Made by a program: the position numbers and the translations under genes
The notes under the pieces: generated by a model
What the model saw: the letters and a program-made list of their open reading frames with translations, nothing else
What the model was told of the DNA's origin: nothing
Databases searched by the model: none
Origin: Archivesica marissinica
Taxonomy: Eukaryota > Mollusca > Bivalvia > Venerida > Vesicomyidae
Direction of reading: 5' to 3'
NCBI GenBank assembly: GCA_014843695.1
Contig: CM026390.1
Coordinates: 57,654,543-57,718,542 of the forward strand
DNA length: 64,000 bases
Shown: one piece after another, positions 11,013-23,174 of the stretch
Numbering within the stretch: position 1 is the stretch's first letter
Layout: the number at the start of each line of letters is the position of its first letter

Positions 11013-14000
11013 CTAGGATAACAAACAAAAGCATGTTGAATAGTGATAGCGCAGTGGATGCACGGTCGCTTCAGGTGCGAAAGGTCCGGAGTTCGAGCCC
11101 CTCTGGAGCCGTTACGATTGTGCCCGTAGCATTTAATTTCCACGTTGCCTCTTCTCTCTCCCTCATGGCGATGGACTCCATCAGGAATGAGGTCTCAAGA
11201 GTGAGTTGTAAGAACTTTTTTAACAATTGAGCTAAAACAAATTTGTATAAACTAAGCAAGTTGAACTGCATAAAGATATCAGCAGGTTAGTGAGGACAAC
11301 ATGCATCATTCTTGTATCTACACCTCTCCATTCTACTAACACATTTACCAGCAGTTAGTGAGGACAACAATAGGCCGGAGCCAGTAATACATGCATCATT
11401 CTTGTATCTACACCTCTCCATTCTACTAACACATTTACCAGCAGTTAGTGAGGACAACAATAGGCCGGAGCCAGTAATACATGCATCATTCTTGTATCTA
11501 CACCTCTCCATTCTACTAACACATTTACCAGCAGTTAGTGAGGACAACAATAGGCCGGAGCCAGTAATACATGCATCATTCTTGTATCTACACCTCTCCA
11601 TTCTACTAACACATTTACCAGCAGTTAGTGAGGACAACAATAGGCCGGAGCCAGTAATACATGCATCATTCTTGTATCTACACCTCTCCATTCTACTAAC
11701 ATATTTACCAGCAGTTAAAGAGGACAACAATAGGCCGGAGCCAGTAATACATGCATCATTCTTGTATCTACACCTCTCCATTCTACTAACATAACCAATG
11801 TTGTAACTGCATCAAAAATAAAATAGCTCGACTATATTGGTAATAAAACATAGTGGTTGACTAAATGTCTGTGCATTTATTATACAATAAGGTACGACAG
11901 ACATAGGCTTGATAGACAAAATAGAAAATGCACACTTTGTGAATCAGGAGATATGGACTATAGTAGAGGATGAATTTCATTTTATATGTAAATGCAGTGT
12001 ATATGCTGATTAAGGCAAACATATTAAAACATTATTATGGAGTTAGTCTGAGTATGTTCAAATTGGTTGAAATGCTCCTTACTAGATAGATAGATATTTT
12101 TAGATAAAGATACTTTTATTTCCTCCATTTCTGAAGAGCATAACATTTTTACAAATCATTATTAATATGTATGTACAAACAGTGTAATATAGATGCACAA
12201 ATAACCCTGTTAATTGTCAGTTGAGTACTCGCAGCTGAACTATACGTGCATTAGAAACATTGCAAGCACAGTTGTAGTACTCAATGAATCAATGCACAAA
12301 CATCCTGATGCATCCAAGATAACAGAATAACTTAATCCTGCTTTGTATAGATGTATTGGATTTACTCTAAATAGAAGAAATGATGTGCTAGTTGGATAAC
12401 ATTACACTACTATCTACATTATTAGACATATTAAAATTACACTGTCCATTCTCCATCTATGAAAGTACATACGTGTAACATATGTGTACATGTATCCTAA
12501 ATATTACAGTAGTCATGTGATATTTTGTATTTTGATATTTCTTTACAATTTGTAATTTGTATAAATTGTACATTAATGTACATGTGTAACCATATATCTA
12601 ATAAATGTATGTTCTGTTCTGTTCTTACTAGACCTCACCAAGCATTTACCATATACCCATGAGATTTTCTTTTACTAGAATGAGGTTTGCACAGACTAAG
12701 CCGGGGACAGTTGGATCAGGTGGTGATGATGCAATCCAAGAATACGTTTATAGTATGTAACTACGATGTAATATATAGAAATGAAACATTAACACATATA
12801 GTGCTTAACCCTTTCAACACCACAGACCTCTAAATTGGCTTACAAAAAAGTGTAGATCCAGATGAGCCGGCTCGTGATGAGCCGTCTCATCAGGATCTGC
12901 ACTTTTTTCAAGTAATATAACTATTTTTAGAATTTTTTTTACCCATTTTGATAAATGAACTGATCCAAATGTAATTTTGTTATTAATTTATTGGTCTAAA
13001 AATATCATGGACCAGTCCATGTCAGTTACTTGGTGTTGAATGGGTTAATAATTCTCACATACCATCTTTTTGATCAGCATCCTCGATTTCATCCCCCGAG
13101 TTACACATTTCATCAGCTGAACTCTGGGTGACGTCATCTGTAATATACTTTACTGTTTAACATACCTTCATTCGAAATAATGGTCAAAAATGGCCTACCT
13201 AACTACGTTTGCTTTATTAGGCAGTGCTGAAGCAACTTTTGTTAAGATATACCGTGTGAAGTCATATCTTCACGTCATATCTGCACAGATGGTATGATAA
13301 ACAAGTCATGAATATTCGTTAATCTTTCTTCCCTAAAACTTCTTTTTTATCATATCAGAAGATAGAATATTAGGGTATTTTCTGATAAATTTTAATTTAG
13401 TAGGCTCTCCAAAAAATACACGACTGCAAAGTCTCGGAGACCTTGTAGCTTTTCTTCAACTCACTTAGTAAATTAAAATTTATTTACAAGCAGCCAGTTT
13501 CCAGATTCCCAATATGTGGTTTTATTATAAATTTGACCTCTATTAAGCAGCCACCTGTGCTAATCAACCACTTTCCATGATTCTATTGGCTGGCTGCTTA
13601 CGACAGGTTTCACTGTATTAAAACAATGTTTGCCATGTCTTGACTATCGCATTCCATTAGCATGATAATAAAAGTATCAGCAGAAGTCATTTTTAAATAT
13701 TTTTCATATTTCCCCCAGAAAGTAGGGATGCCATTTTATTCAAATCGCCCGACATGGAAAAATAATACACATTTGTTATCTGCTCATTTCGCCTACAGCA
13801 TGCTAAAGGTGAAAAACAGCATTGATTAAACGGATAGGATTATTCATTTATTAATACAGAAATACAGGGTAAACTCTTCCATCTCACAGCATACACTGTG
13901 TCTGGAAGAGGTCATGATAGAAATACAGGGTAAACTCTCCCATCTCACAGCATACATTGTGTCTGGAAGGTCATGATAGAAATACAGGGTAAACTCTTCC

Positions 14001-17000
14001 ATCTCACAGCATACATTGTGTCTGGAAGGTCATGATAGAAATACAGGGTAAACTCTTCCATCTCACAGCATACATTGTGTCTGGAAGGTCATGATAGAAA
14101 TACAGGGTAAACTCTCCCATCTCACAGCATACATTGTGTCTGGAAGGTCATGATAGAAATACAGGGTAAACTCTCCCATCTCACAGCATACATTGTGTCT
14201 GGAAGGTCATGATAGAAATACAGGGTAAACTCTCCCATCTCACAGCATACATTGTGTCTGGAAGGTCATGATAGAAATACAGGGTAAACTCTCCATCTCA
14301 CAGCATACATTGTGTCTGGAAGGTCATGATAGAAATACAGGGTAAACTCTTCCATCTCACAGCATACATTGTGTCTGGAAGGTCATGATAGAAATACAGG
14401 GTAAACTCTTCCATCTCACAGCATACATTGTGTCTGGAAGGTCATGATAGAAATACAGGGTAAACTCTCCCATCTCACAGCATACATTGTGTCTGGAAGG
14501 TCATGATAGAAATACAGGGTAAACTCTTTCATCTCACAGCATACACTGTGTATGGAAGGTCATGATAGAAATACAGGGTAAACTCTCCCATCTCACAGCA
14601 TGACAGCATACATTGTGTCTGTAAGGTCATGATAGAAATACAGGGTAAACTCTTCCATCTCACAGCATGACAGCATACATTGTGTCTGGAAGGTCATGAT
14701 AGAAATACAGGGTAAACTCTCCCATCTCACAGCATACAGTGTCTGGAAGAGGTCATGATAGAAATACAGGGTAAACTCTCCCATCTCACAGCATAACATT
14801 GTGTCTGGAAGGTCATGATAGAAATACAGGGTAAACTCTTCCATCTCACAGCATGACAGCATACATTGTGTCTGGAAGGTCATGATAGAAATACAGGGTA
14901 AACTCTCCCATCTCACAGCATACATTGTGTCTGGAAGGTCATGATAGAAATACAGGGTAAACTCTTCCATCTCACAGCATGACAGCATACACTGTGTCTG
15001 GAAGGTCATGATAGAAATACAGGGTAAACTCTCCCATCTCACAGCATACATTGTGTCTGGAAGGTCATGATAGAAATACAGGGTAAACTCTCCCATCTCA
15101 CAGCATACATTGTGTCTGGAAGGTCATGATAGAAATACAGGGTAAACTCTACCATCTCACAGCATACATTGTGTCTGGAAGGTCATGATAGAAATACAGG
15201 GTAAACTCTTCCATCTCACAGCATACATTGTGTCTGGAAGGTCATGATAGAAATACAGGGTAAACTCTCCCATCTCACAGCATACATTGTGTCTGGAAGG
15301 TCATGATAGAAATACAGGGTAAACTCTCCCATCTCACAGCATACATTGTGTCTGGAAGGTCATGATAGAAATACAGGGTAAACTCTTTCATCTCACAGCA
15401 TACACTGTGTATGGAAGGTCATGATAGAAATACAGGGTAAACTCTCCCATCTCACAGCATGACAGCATACATTGTGTCTGGAAGGTCATGATAGAAATAC
15501 AGGGTAAACTCTTCCATCTCACAGCATGACAGCATACATTGTGTCTGGAAGGTCATGATAGAAATACAGGGTAAACTCTCCCATCTCACAGCATACATTG
15601 TGTCTGGAAGAGGTCATGATAGAAATACAGGGTAAACTCTCCCATCTCACAGCATACATTGTGTCTGGAAGGTCATGATAGAAATACAGGGTAAACTCTC
15701 CCATCTCACAGCATACATTGTGTCTGGAAGGTCATGATAGAAATACAGGGTAAACTCTTTCATCTCACAGCATACACTGTGTATGGAAGGTCATGATAGA
15801 AATACAGGGTAAACTCTCCCATCTCACAGCATGACAGCATACATTGTGTCTGGAAGGTCATGATAGAAATACAGGGTAAACTCTTCCATCTCACAGCATG
15901 ACAGCATACATTGTGTCTGGAAGGTCATGATAGAAATACAGGGTAAACTCTCCCATCTCACAGCATACATTGTGTCTGGAAGAGGTCATGATAGAAATAC
16001 AGGGTAAACTCTCCCATCTCACAGCATACATTGTGTCTGGAAGGTCATGATAGAAATACAGGGTAAACTCTCCCATCTCACAGCATACATTGTGTCTGGA
16101 AGGTCATGATAGAAATACAGGGTAAACTCTTCCATCTCACAGCATGACAGCATACACTGTGTCTGGAAGGTCATGATAGAAATACAGGGTAAACTCTCCC
16201 ATCTCACAGCATGACAGCATACACTGTGTCTGGAAGGTCATGATAGAAATACAGGGTAAACTCTCCCATCTCACAGCATACACTGTGTCTGGAAGGTCAT
16301 GATAGAAATACAGGGTAAACTCTTCCATCTCACAGCATACATTGTGTCTGGAAGGTCATGATAGAAATACAGGGTAAACTCTCCCATCTCACAGCATACA
16401 CTGTGTCTGGAAGGTCATGATAGAAATATAGGGTAAACTCTTCCATCTCACAGCATACATTGTGTCTGGAAGGTCATGATAGAAATACAGGGTAAACTCT
16501 TCCATCTCACAGCATGACAGCATACATTGTGTCTGGAAGGTCATGATAGAAATACAGGGTAAAGACTAATCTCCACACAGCAATCGTGTTTTTTATTGAT
16601 TTAATCAGATTTTATTTGCTATTTTACAATTACATTACATAAACACATAATCATGACAAAGAAAATAGCAAAATGGGTCGGGCAACAAGTTCTAACAATA
16701 TTAGTAACCTGCCCTCCCAAAAGTGTCTGCAGGAAAATACAGGTAAACTCTTTATCTCCCACACTACACATAGTGTTTGGAGGATGAGGTCATTATAGAA
16801 ATACAGGGTAAATCTTCTTTCCCCTACCACATTGTGTCCGCAAATATAGGGTAAACTTTCCAACCCCTACCACACATGGCATCCGCTCTGAAAGATGAGT
16901 CATTACACACACACACATACACACATCTCTCTCACATTACTATCTGGAAGATAAGTGCATGATAGAAAATACAGGAGAACTCTACACTCCACCTACAGTG

Positions 17001-18060
17001 TTTGAACTCATAGTCGGTCAAACTCACCTCCCTCACAGCACACATAGTGTCACAAAGATGAGTCTATTATAGAAATACAGGGTAAGTTCTCTCTCTCCCT
17101 CACCATACAGTTTCCCAAATTGTTAGGAAATCAAATCCATCAAAGACAAGTTACATACCATTGCAATAGGTGAGAAAGTCCTGACCAAGGTGGATCTGTT
17201 TCCGAAGGAATCCCTCGGCTTTCTGTGATCCAAACTGCATGGAGGTTCCATCCTGACAGCTAGCAGTCAGTACAAGGGCCTCCTCCCCTGTCACTGACAA
17301 TCTCTCCACCTATAAACAACAATGCACACATGACATAGCATATTTATGTTGCTGGCTCCAAAAGGCATGGAGGCATATAAAGTTTGGACTGTAGTGTACC
17401 TACATGTACATAGCATAAATATATTTATACATGCATTAAATATATTCATCAGTTTTATCACATTATGCTAAACAATAAATGTATTGCCAGCTATTTGATT
17501 TTTATGTACATTTTAAATAAATTCCGGAGAAACACAATTTTGTCAACAATCTCAGTCAATGGATATTACACAAAACCAAACTTTCTCATTAATCCCTGCT
17601 GTTAGGAACAGGGATTATTGTTTTTGGCTGTGTGTGTCTTATGTGGACAGAATAACTCAAAAAGTTGTTATGGATTTGGATGAAACAACAGCAATTACCG
17701 TAGACATGATCTTATAGATGTATTTGTCATTAAGAGCCTGTAATACCGTAACCAGTAATGTCCGTCCTCACATCGACTTACATGTAAGTGTTTTACTTGG
17801 ACATGTATTAAACACATTAAATTTAAGTTTATATTTTTACCCTGAAGCTAACTAATGTGGCCAATTTAGTGTACACCAGGCCATATGGCTCCATACAATT
17901 AATTCCCTAGCGACTATCATTCCCTATTCATTGCTATGCATAATTGTATGTGAACCTAGAGTCTTACCAGAGCTTGTAGTTCAAACTTGATTAGTTCCTG
18001 CAGTGCATGTCTGTATTCTGGAGACTGATTGTGAATAATACTCTCTCGACATATCTTCAT
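7636..18060 (-). CDS. Sixteen-finger C2H2 zinc-finger protein gene, four coding exons
   Basis: Exons run 18060-17968, 17309-17159, 13137-13063 and 11012-7636 on the - strand. Junction phases agree (0, 1, 1), all introns are GT-AG, and the joined frame is 1231 codons plus stop. The product has an N-terminal segment of about 85 residues that I cannot name, a short acidic linker, then C2H2 fingers: eight at about 179-407, three at 618-698, two C2HC-type at 812-880 and three at 1150-1231, the last also C2HC. Classic TGEKP linkers occur after fingers 6 and 15. A heptapeptide repeat lies at about 941-1041. It is presumably a nuclear DNA-binding regulator; targets are unknown. The start ATG has A at -3 and an in-frame TGA upstream. 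No orthologue name can be given. Confidence 0.88.
8212..8510 (-). repeat. In-frame coding minisatellite (heptapeptide repeat)
   Basis: About 14 units of 21 bp encode variants of the heptad TQSALSV/KQSALDV inside the zinc-finger exon, between the C2HC pair and the last three fingers. It is a low-complexity, Ser/Thr/Gln-rich linker without a known fold. Confidence 0.9.
11041..11255 (+). mobile_element. SINE-A abutting a splice acceptor
   Basis: Full family copy (head TAGTGATAGCGCAGTGGATG, B box GGAGTTCGAGCCCC), with the imperfect 10-base duplication GCATGTTGAA / GCAAGTTGAA at 11031-11040 and 11256-11265. It lies in zinc-finger intron 3, opposite to transcription, 28 bases upstream of exon 4. 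Confidence 0.9.
11286..11794. repeat. 90-bp tandem array, about 5.6 copies
   Basis: The unit contains AGGACAACAATAGGCCGGAG and CACCTCTCCATTCTACTAAC. The first four copies are essentially identical. The array is in zinc-finger intron 3. 90 is a multiple of three, so frames on both strands stay open without coding meaning. Confidence 0.96.
11880..12630 (+). mobile_element. LINE 3' fragment, decayed
   Basis: Near 11920-12070 the + strand reads CTLCESGD, then VEDEFHFICKCSVYAD and a stop, then further matching text after frameshifts. This is the C-terminal cysteine-rich region (C..C...ED.FHF...C..Y) found after reverse transcriptase in many animal non-LTR elements. A long AT-rich 3' part ends in (TGTTC)n near 12615-12630. 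Non-functional; in zinc-finger intron 3. Confidence 0.7.
12805..13048. mobile_element. MITE-G1, TTAA-bounded foldback element
   Basis: The ends are TTAACCCTTTCAACACCA and its inverse TTGGTGTTGAATGGGTTAA. An inner palindrome surrounds GATGAGCCGGCTCGT. TTAA plus CCC ends suggest a piggyBac-derived MITE (inference). A second copy lies at 31565-31992. Confidence 0.8.
13063..13137 (-). CDS. Zinc-finger gene, coding exon 3
   Basis: 75 bases flanked by an acceptor (ATTACAG) and the donor GATG/GTATGTGAG. It encodes an acidic linker, DVTQSSADEMCNSGDEIEDA. Both ends are phase 1, so it could be skipped without changing frame. The donor is only 14 bases from the end of a MITE. Confidence 0.85.
13486..13617 (-). 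mobile_element. MITE-H, truncated copy, reverse orientation
   Basis: It has AAGCAGCCAGTTTCCAGATT, CTATTAAGCAGCCACCTGTG and one intact end (CAGGTTTCACTGTA). The other end is missing. In zinc-finger intron 2. Confidence 0.75.
13862..16562. repeat. 59-bp tandem array, about 45 copies
   Basis: The unit contains AAATACAGGGTAAACTC, CCATCTCACAGCATACA and TGTGTCTGGAAGGTCATGAT. Variants carry an extra GACAGCATAC block, an extra AG before GTCATG, or TTCATC. A 372-bp block is repeated at 15362-15733 and 15734-16105, showing higher-order duplication. In zinc-finger intron 2. Confidence 0.97.
16725..17105. repeat. Degenerate flank of the 59-bp array
   Basis: Phrases such as AAATACAGGGTAAA and TGTTTGGAGGATGAGGTCAT recur at irregular spacing, diverged from the array core, with a (CA)n stretch near 16905. 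It looks like the old edge of the array and reaches within 55 bases of exon 2. Confidence 0.75.
17159..17309 (-). CDS. Zinc-finger gene, coding exon 2
   Basis: 151 bases between the acceptor TTTATAG and the donor GTATGTAA. It encodes VERLSVTGEEALVLTASCQD, then GTSMQFGSQKAEGFLRKQ and ends DFLTYCN. With exon 1 it makes one compact domain. I have a faint memory of similar N-termini (FGS..G..FL) on other invertebrate multi-finger proteins but cannot name the family. Confidence 0.85.
17968..18060 (-). CDS. Zinc-finger gene, coding exon 1
   Basis: 31 codons from ATG at 18060-18058 to the donor CTG/GTAAGAC at 17967. The peptide begins MKICRESIIHNQSPEYRHAL and ends FELQAL, a likely helix. A good acceptor (TATTTCAG) lies at 18094-18100 on the - strand, so a noncoding exon may precede it, with 18093-18061 as 5' UTR. 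Confidence 0.8.
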
Positions 18061-18158
18061 GTTTGTTCTCTTTTCAAATCATCACATCATTCACTGAAAT
18101 ACATACAAATAGTACATGAGCCTGGATGCGACTATGTTCATATAATATCGCATATTGG

Positions 18159-18222
18159 AAGTCGTGATAGCGCTGTGGATGCGCGGTCGCTTCAGGTCCG
18201 GAGTTCAAGCCCCGCTCCAGCG
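18159..18222 (+). mobile_element. SINE-A head fragment
   Basis: Only the tRNA-like head is present (GTCGTGATAGCGCTGTGGAT, B box GGAGTTCAAGCCCC). It lies about 100 bases upstream of the zinc-finger start codon. Confidence 0.75.
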
Positions 18223-18237
18223 TAGTAGACTAAGTAG

Positions 18238-18290
18238 GAAACAGGAAAACATGTCTAGGTCACTGCAAGGGGTTTGACATATATGAACAT
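18238..18290 (+). mobile_element. SINE-F tail fragment
   Basis: ACATGTCTAGGTCACTGC and AAGGGGTTTGACAT match the end of the family seen at 23.8 kb. Short and uncertain. Confidence 0.4.
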
Positions 18291-20343
18291 ACAAGTGTGT
18301 ACTGAATGGAAGTTCAGGATAGATCAGAATGATATTATGACAGAACCTAGCAGCCAATATCCAGCTTGAAAAAGCAGTTCTATATGTAAAGCGTTTGCAA
18401 GATAGGGATTTTTCACGTTTGTTAAGTTGTGGAATTTATTGGTACATACTTTTTATTGCATGTTTACATTCATGATCTCGTTTAAGAAATACAACTAAAT
18501 AATGGAAATATTCAATAAGAAATACCATGAATAACAATTATTTCAAAAAACATACAAAAAGGCTAGAGTACTGGCAAAATTATCTTCCTTGTTGTTTAGA
18601 AGCTTGAACCGGAAATAAATAGATAAAAGTGTTTAGCTAACGGAGAAATACGGCACAATTGTCAGATTCGGGTATCAGTCCACTAACTATGCTTACCAAT
18701 GAACACAACTTTGTTGGTGTACTAGCTATAGGATGCATTATGGGTATATCGCGGTACTAGCTATTAAAAATCAAACTACATATATACTATTATGTACCTG
18801 AATTTAAAACTCATGTTGCTTCATACTATGACTTCTCCGCTTCAACATTACAAATACACAAAGAAGAAATACTATTGGGAATCACTTGTGTTTATCATGT
18901 TTTGGCCGTCGTGTCAGCAGTTACGTAGTCAGTAGTTCCGAGTATACCACGGCATATGGCCGAGGCCCTGATTTGGGTGTTTATACAAAGGTAGTCATAA
19001 TAAAATTATGTGAGTATTTGATAGAGATCTTAATTTTGTATAATATGTAAGTCTGCAGTAAAGTTATCATTTTAACATAAAGCATGAATATCTTTTTAAT
19101 CTACCATCAGAAAACAACAAATAGCTTTAGGCTCACGATAGGCCTACTTTTTATGAATAATAAAATGCGGGAATCTGGCTATATCACCACATGTCAATAG
19201 ATGAACATCACAAGAGGAAGTTCCATAGATATGAACACCAACTTGTTTTTAATTTAAAAAATACTAAGTTGGGGGGGGGGGACTGTTTTGAAAAATAATC
19301 ATTCAGTAGAAAAAGCACGTTTCGGACCTTAAAATTATGCCTATATTTGGTAATACGGGAATTACGTAGTAACCTGAACACGTGATCAAAACAGTTTCAT
19401 TCATAAATACCAGATAACAGACCGCCATTTTACAAAGTTGGAATGAACATAAATATATACATGTATTATGGACATTTGGAGCATTTTTTCAGAAAAAGGG
19501 GTGGGGTAATTTTACATAGATCTTGATATTCAGGTAAGCATCTTGCATCAGTAATTTACTCATCACTTACGTTGACAGTTTATGATTTCTTGTTTATCAA
19601 CACATGTTTACCTTTCTGGGTCAACACTGATCCAATGGAAAGAATGACAGGTGGCGTTATTTTACATCGTTCTGAAAAATTGTGGATGCCTCGGTATGTC
19701 AAAACCAGCGATATGCTAGGAAACGACTATATGTAGTAATGTGGCCACCGCATACATTCAGTTGGGCGATAATAATGGTTCGTAGTCACATTGCATTATT
19801 TTTATACCAACACCGACCAAAGTCAATGTATGGAACTTCAGCGGACAAAACGATGCCTGCGGCGTCTTTCAGCATAACTATCCCATTACAGTTTGGTCTA
19901 GTGTGGCGGTGTTACAGTATTTGGTAGTGCTTGTTATAATTCCAGCTGCTTCATGTTAAACGGATTCGATGACGCATTTGGTCTCATTCGTAAAATTTTC
20001 CTTTGAATTTCGACATTCATCGTAACAACATTGTTGAATCGCCGAACTGTGCCTGTGGAGCAATGGAAACAACTGAATAAAATATGTTTAAACTAAACTA
20101 AATAAACCACTGAAAGCAAAATAAGCACACGAGTGCGACCGATACGAGGAGTCTAAATAAATATAGTTTTAACGTATTTTATTCAGAAAATAGCATGCAA
20201 GAATAAAGTGCTGCAAAAGTTTTGGATCGGAAAACAAAGGAAATGCTTATTCTAATTCAAAGAACTATACCATAGTCGTAGATTGGCATGAACAATCTGA
20301 AGTCTCCTTGCTCCCACGTCGTATCAATGAGAATATGTCTTAG
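18291..20343. other. Upstream region shared by two divergent genes
   Basis: Apart from a G10 run near 19270, no repeat or exon can be supported. It lies upstream of both the zinc-finger gene (-) and SMURF (+) and should contain the zinc-finger promoter. A strong donor-like AAC/GTAAGTGATG on the - strand near 19569 could end a noncoding first exon; this is speculative. Confidence 0.4.
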
Positions 20344-20353
20344 ACTTGCTGAG

Positions 20354-20627
20354 TCCAGTGGTAACACGCTGGACTGGTAATCCAGGGATCGTAGGTTCGA
20401 TCCCCCGTCTGACCCTAATACAATTAACAGTCTTTCAGATGGGACGTTAAACCGAGGTCTCGTGTCGGTGCTTTACACCGTGCACGTAAAAGAACCAGAG
20501 GAGACTCTGGAATGGATCTCTGTCTGTATCATGCACTATCCTCCAAAAATCTAAAATTACTAATCTCTTCAGGAGGCGTTGCTCATATGGGCAACCGGTA
20601 GCGACGATAAATAAACGTAAAATACAC
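20354..20627 (+). mobile_element. SINE-B with 10-bp target duplication
   Basis: Head with a B box (GTAGGTTCGATCCCCC), central GTCTCGTGTCGGTGCTTTAC and the end GCAACCGGTAGCGACGATAA. ACTTGCTGAG flanks it at 20344-20353 and 20628-20637. Confidence 0.92.
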
Positions 20628-20637
20628 ACTTGCTGAG

Positions 20638-21251
20638 TTGCTGAGCTTGGATTTTAGTTCTGGCATATTTATGGAGTTACGGGTGTCGTGCAGGAGAAAG
20701 TTCCAATCGCTGATGGTTACTGGAAGGAATGAATGAGCATACGCTTGAGTTTTTGCGTGTATTAAAGGGACATCAGGAACGGAGCGGTGTAGGAAGTAGT
20801 GTTGAATGGGCTATGGCGATATGATATCAGATAGGTATGCGGGAGTTAGATTATTTCTCATTCTAAAGAAGATAATACACATATGGGCTTTACGTCTCAA
20901 TGTAATGGTTTCCAAGTTGAGATCGTTCCGGAGACGATCGAGGTTATAAAGCTTAGTAGCTTTATTTACCATACATTGTGGCATTTTATTCCTTTCAGGT
21001 CATTGTTGTCAATACAGGTTTAAACTTACGTCATATTATATCACGATGGTAACTTTTGTGTACCTATATATTACTTCAGTTGTAAGTTAGTACATGTAGC
21101 AATTCCCACTATCATGATTATGGTAATCATAATTATACTATTAATGCGTGTGTACGATGCTCTCCTAGTGGTTGTAGTAATTGAATGAAATATATTAACT
21201 GTAATCGTTTATAACTGACATATAATGTAATTTAACTTGTTGTATGCTCTC
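20638..21251. other. Intergenic, nothing recognised
   Basis: No coding exon, known element or array was recognised. Confidence 0.5.
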
Positions 21252-21498
21252 TTAACCCATTTAATTCTGGATACCGTTCAAACAGTATTTGCAAAGAACA
21301 TAGAGCCAGATCAACCGCCACGGAATGTTCCGTCTGATCAGGCTCTATGCTGTTTGCAATTCAGATGATCTTGCTAAGACACTTGGCTATGTAGCAAGCA
21401 ATATAGATCATGATCAGCACGCAGCGTCACGCTGCGGCTGATCTGGATGTATGTTGTTTGCGAAAGCCTTTAAATGTACCCAGAATGACATGAGTTAA
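21252..21498. mobile_element. MITE-G2, TTAA-bounded foldback element
   Basis: Ends TTAACCCATTTAATTCTGG and CCAGAATGACATGAGTTAA. Inside, GAACATAGAGCCAGATCA and TGATCAGGCTCTATGCTGTT pair with each other, with a second hairpin (CGCAGCGTCACGCTGCG) near 21420. It is closely related to 29902-30109. Confidence 0.85.
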
Positions 21499-22591
21499 GC
21501 TATTTATTTTAAGCTGGAAATGAATACCTTTAAATGCTTTAATGTGCTATGTGTTGATCTCTTATACATGTTATGTTCTTTGTATTATAATTGTCAATGC
21601 TTGTAACTTATTTGGTCCGTCAAATACTATACATAGCTTATGTTATTGATGGCTCTAAATATAAATGTGTATATATCCGTCCGTTTGATCGTTCGTCCGT
21701 CCTGTTGTAGACAGTTGTCAGCGTGTGTGTTCAACTCCTCTTTCATTTTGATGCCAAATTGTCACTCACGCGGGTATGCAGTTCACAATCTTGTCTGGAC
21801 ATGTTGCTTCGACAATTTTCATCAATAGTCAGGACCCTTTGTAGCTGTCCATTCTATTTAGTATTCTACCGAAAACACGTGTCATGTCATCTACATACCA
21901 AGATAAGTCATCATGCCAAAATTAGAATCACGGTGAATATGCGAATTGAATACACAATATTGTGGCAATTTCATCTTCGGCAGTATGAAGTGTGTCCAAT
22001 CCGCCATTCAGTGTGATTCTAATTGGGCACGGTGACTAGTCTTGGTTTGTAAATGATACGATATATGCCTAATTCTTGTTCGAAAATCGTTACCAGTGTT
22101 TTGGCCTTTCTAACGTTCCATTTTATCCAATAGTCTGCCGTAGACACTCTTCAACTTCAACTTGTTACTGCCGAACAAGCAGTCACTCTCAGGTGTTGAA
22201 CACCTCGTTCACTATGGGGCTAGTTGGGTTGCAATTTTTCCATGGTGACTCGAATAGTTTCACCAGACTTATGTCTCTTTGTTATATTCCTTTGCATGTA
22301 AGATATAGGGAAATTCGTTGTTCATTATTGCACATAGTGACTTACATCCGTATGTACTATCTGTATTTACTTCTTTGAGGTATTTGATACGCAACATGTC
22401 TACATCCCGTCGAAGGATTTGACATTACAAGAAGATAGTACTATACCACTCATGTGACATAATATCTGGTTCGCCCTTAGTATGTAGTTCATTTTAATCT
22501 TCTCACTTAATGAGATTTATAACCAAAGGTACTTTCTCTGACAAAGCGCATCCCAGTATAAATACGGATTGTTGGGATTTAATCAATGTGT
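21499..22591. other. Intergenic, nothing recognised
   Basis: No gene could be supported. A weak relative of the SINE-F tail (ACATGTCTACATCCCG, ACATTACAAGAAGATAG) occurs at 22397-22440. Confidence 0.45.
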
Positions 22592-22945
22592 ACAGATGGA
22601 TCTGTCCAGTGGTTAACACGTTGGACTGGTAATCCAGGGATCTCAGGTTCGATTCCCCGTCTGACCCTAATAAAATTACGTCTTTCAGATGGGACTTTAA
22701 ACCGAGATCTCGTGTCGGTGCTTTACACCGTGTACGTAAAAGAACCAGAGGAGATTCTGGAATGGGTATCTGTCTGTATAATTGCACTATCCTCCAAATA
22801 TCTAAAATGACTAATCTGTTAGGAGACGTCTCTCATATAGGCAACCGGTAGCGATGATAAACAAATTTATCAACAACAATACATTACATTACCGGTAGCG
22901 ATGATAAATAAATTTATCAACAACAATACATACATTACAATACAA
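22592..22945 (+). mobile_element. SINE-B with duplicated tail
   Basis: Complete family copy with a B box (CAGGTTCGATTCCCC). Its 3' end (CCGGTAGCGATGATAAA plus an (AACAAT)n-like tail) is present twice, near 22843 and 22892. It lies 230 bases upstream of the SMURF start codon, so it may be in the promoter or 5' UTR. Confidence 0.85.
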
Positions 22946-23174
22946 CAATATATTTTTATTTAGATGTAGGACCGCATAATACTGAAAAAGCCAGGAAAAC
23001 TGAAATTATTGGTACCCGATTTGCAACGCAGGTAAATATTTGGAAACAAGCAACCGGAAATGCAACTGAACTCATTTGCATACAGTAGGAAAATCTTCAA
23101 AGTTTTTGAAGCCATAAAAAGTATTTCAATATGATGGTATTGGTAGATTTTGTTGACTTTTATGATGACTAGAA

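Noticed and set aside
11034..11034. ATG at 11034 as start of the zinc-finger protein
   Set aside because: The first seven codons are an intron end (TTTGTTATCCTAG); three upstream exons join in matching phase.
20354..20430. tRNA-like heads as functional tRNA genes
   Set aside because: Every head is followed by a shared SINE body, several with target duplications, and none has a complete acceptor stem.
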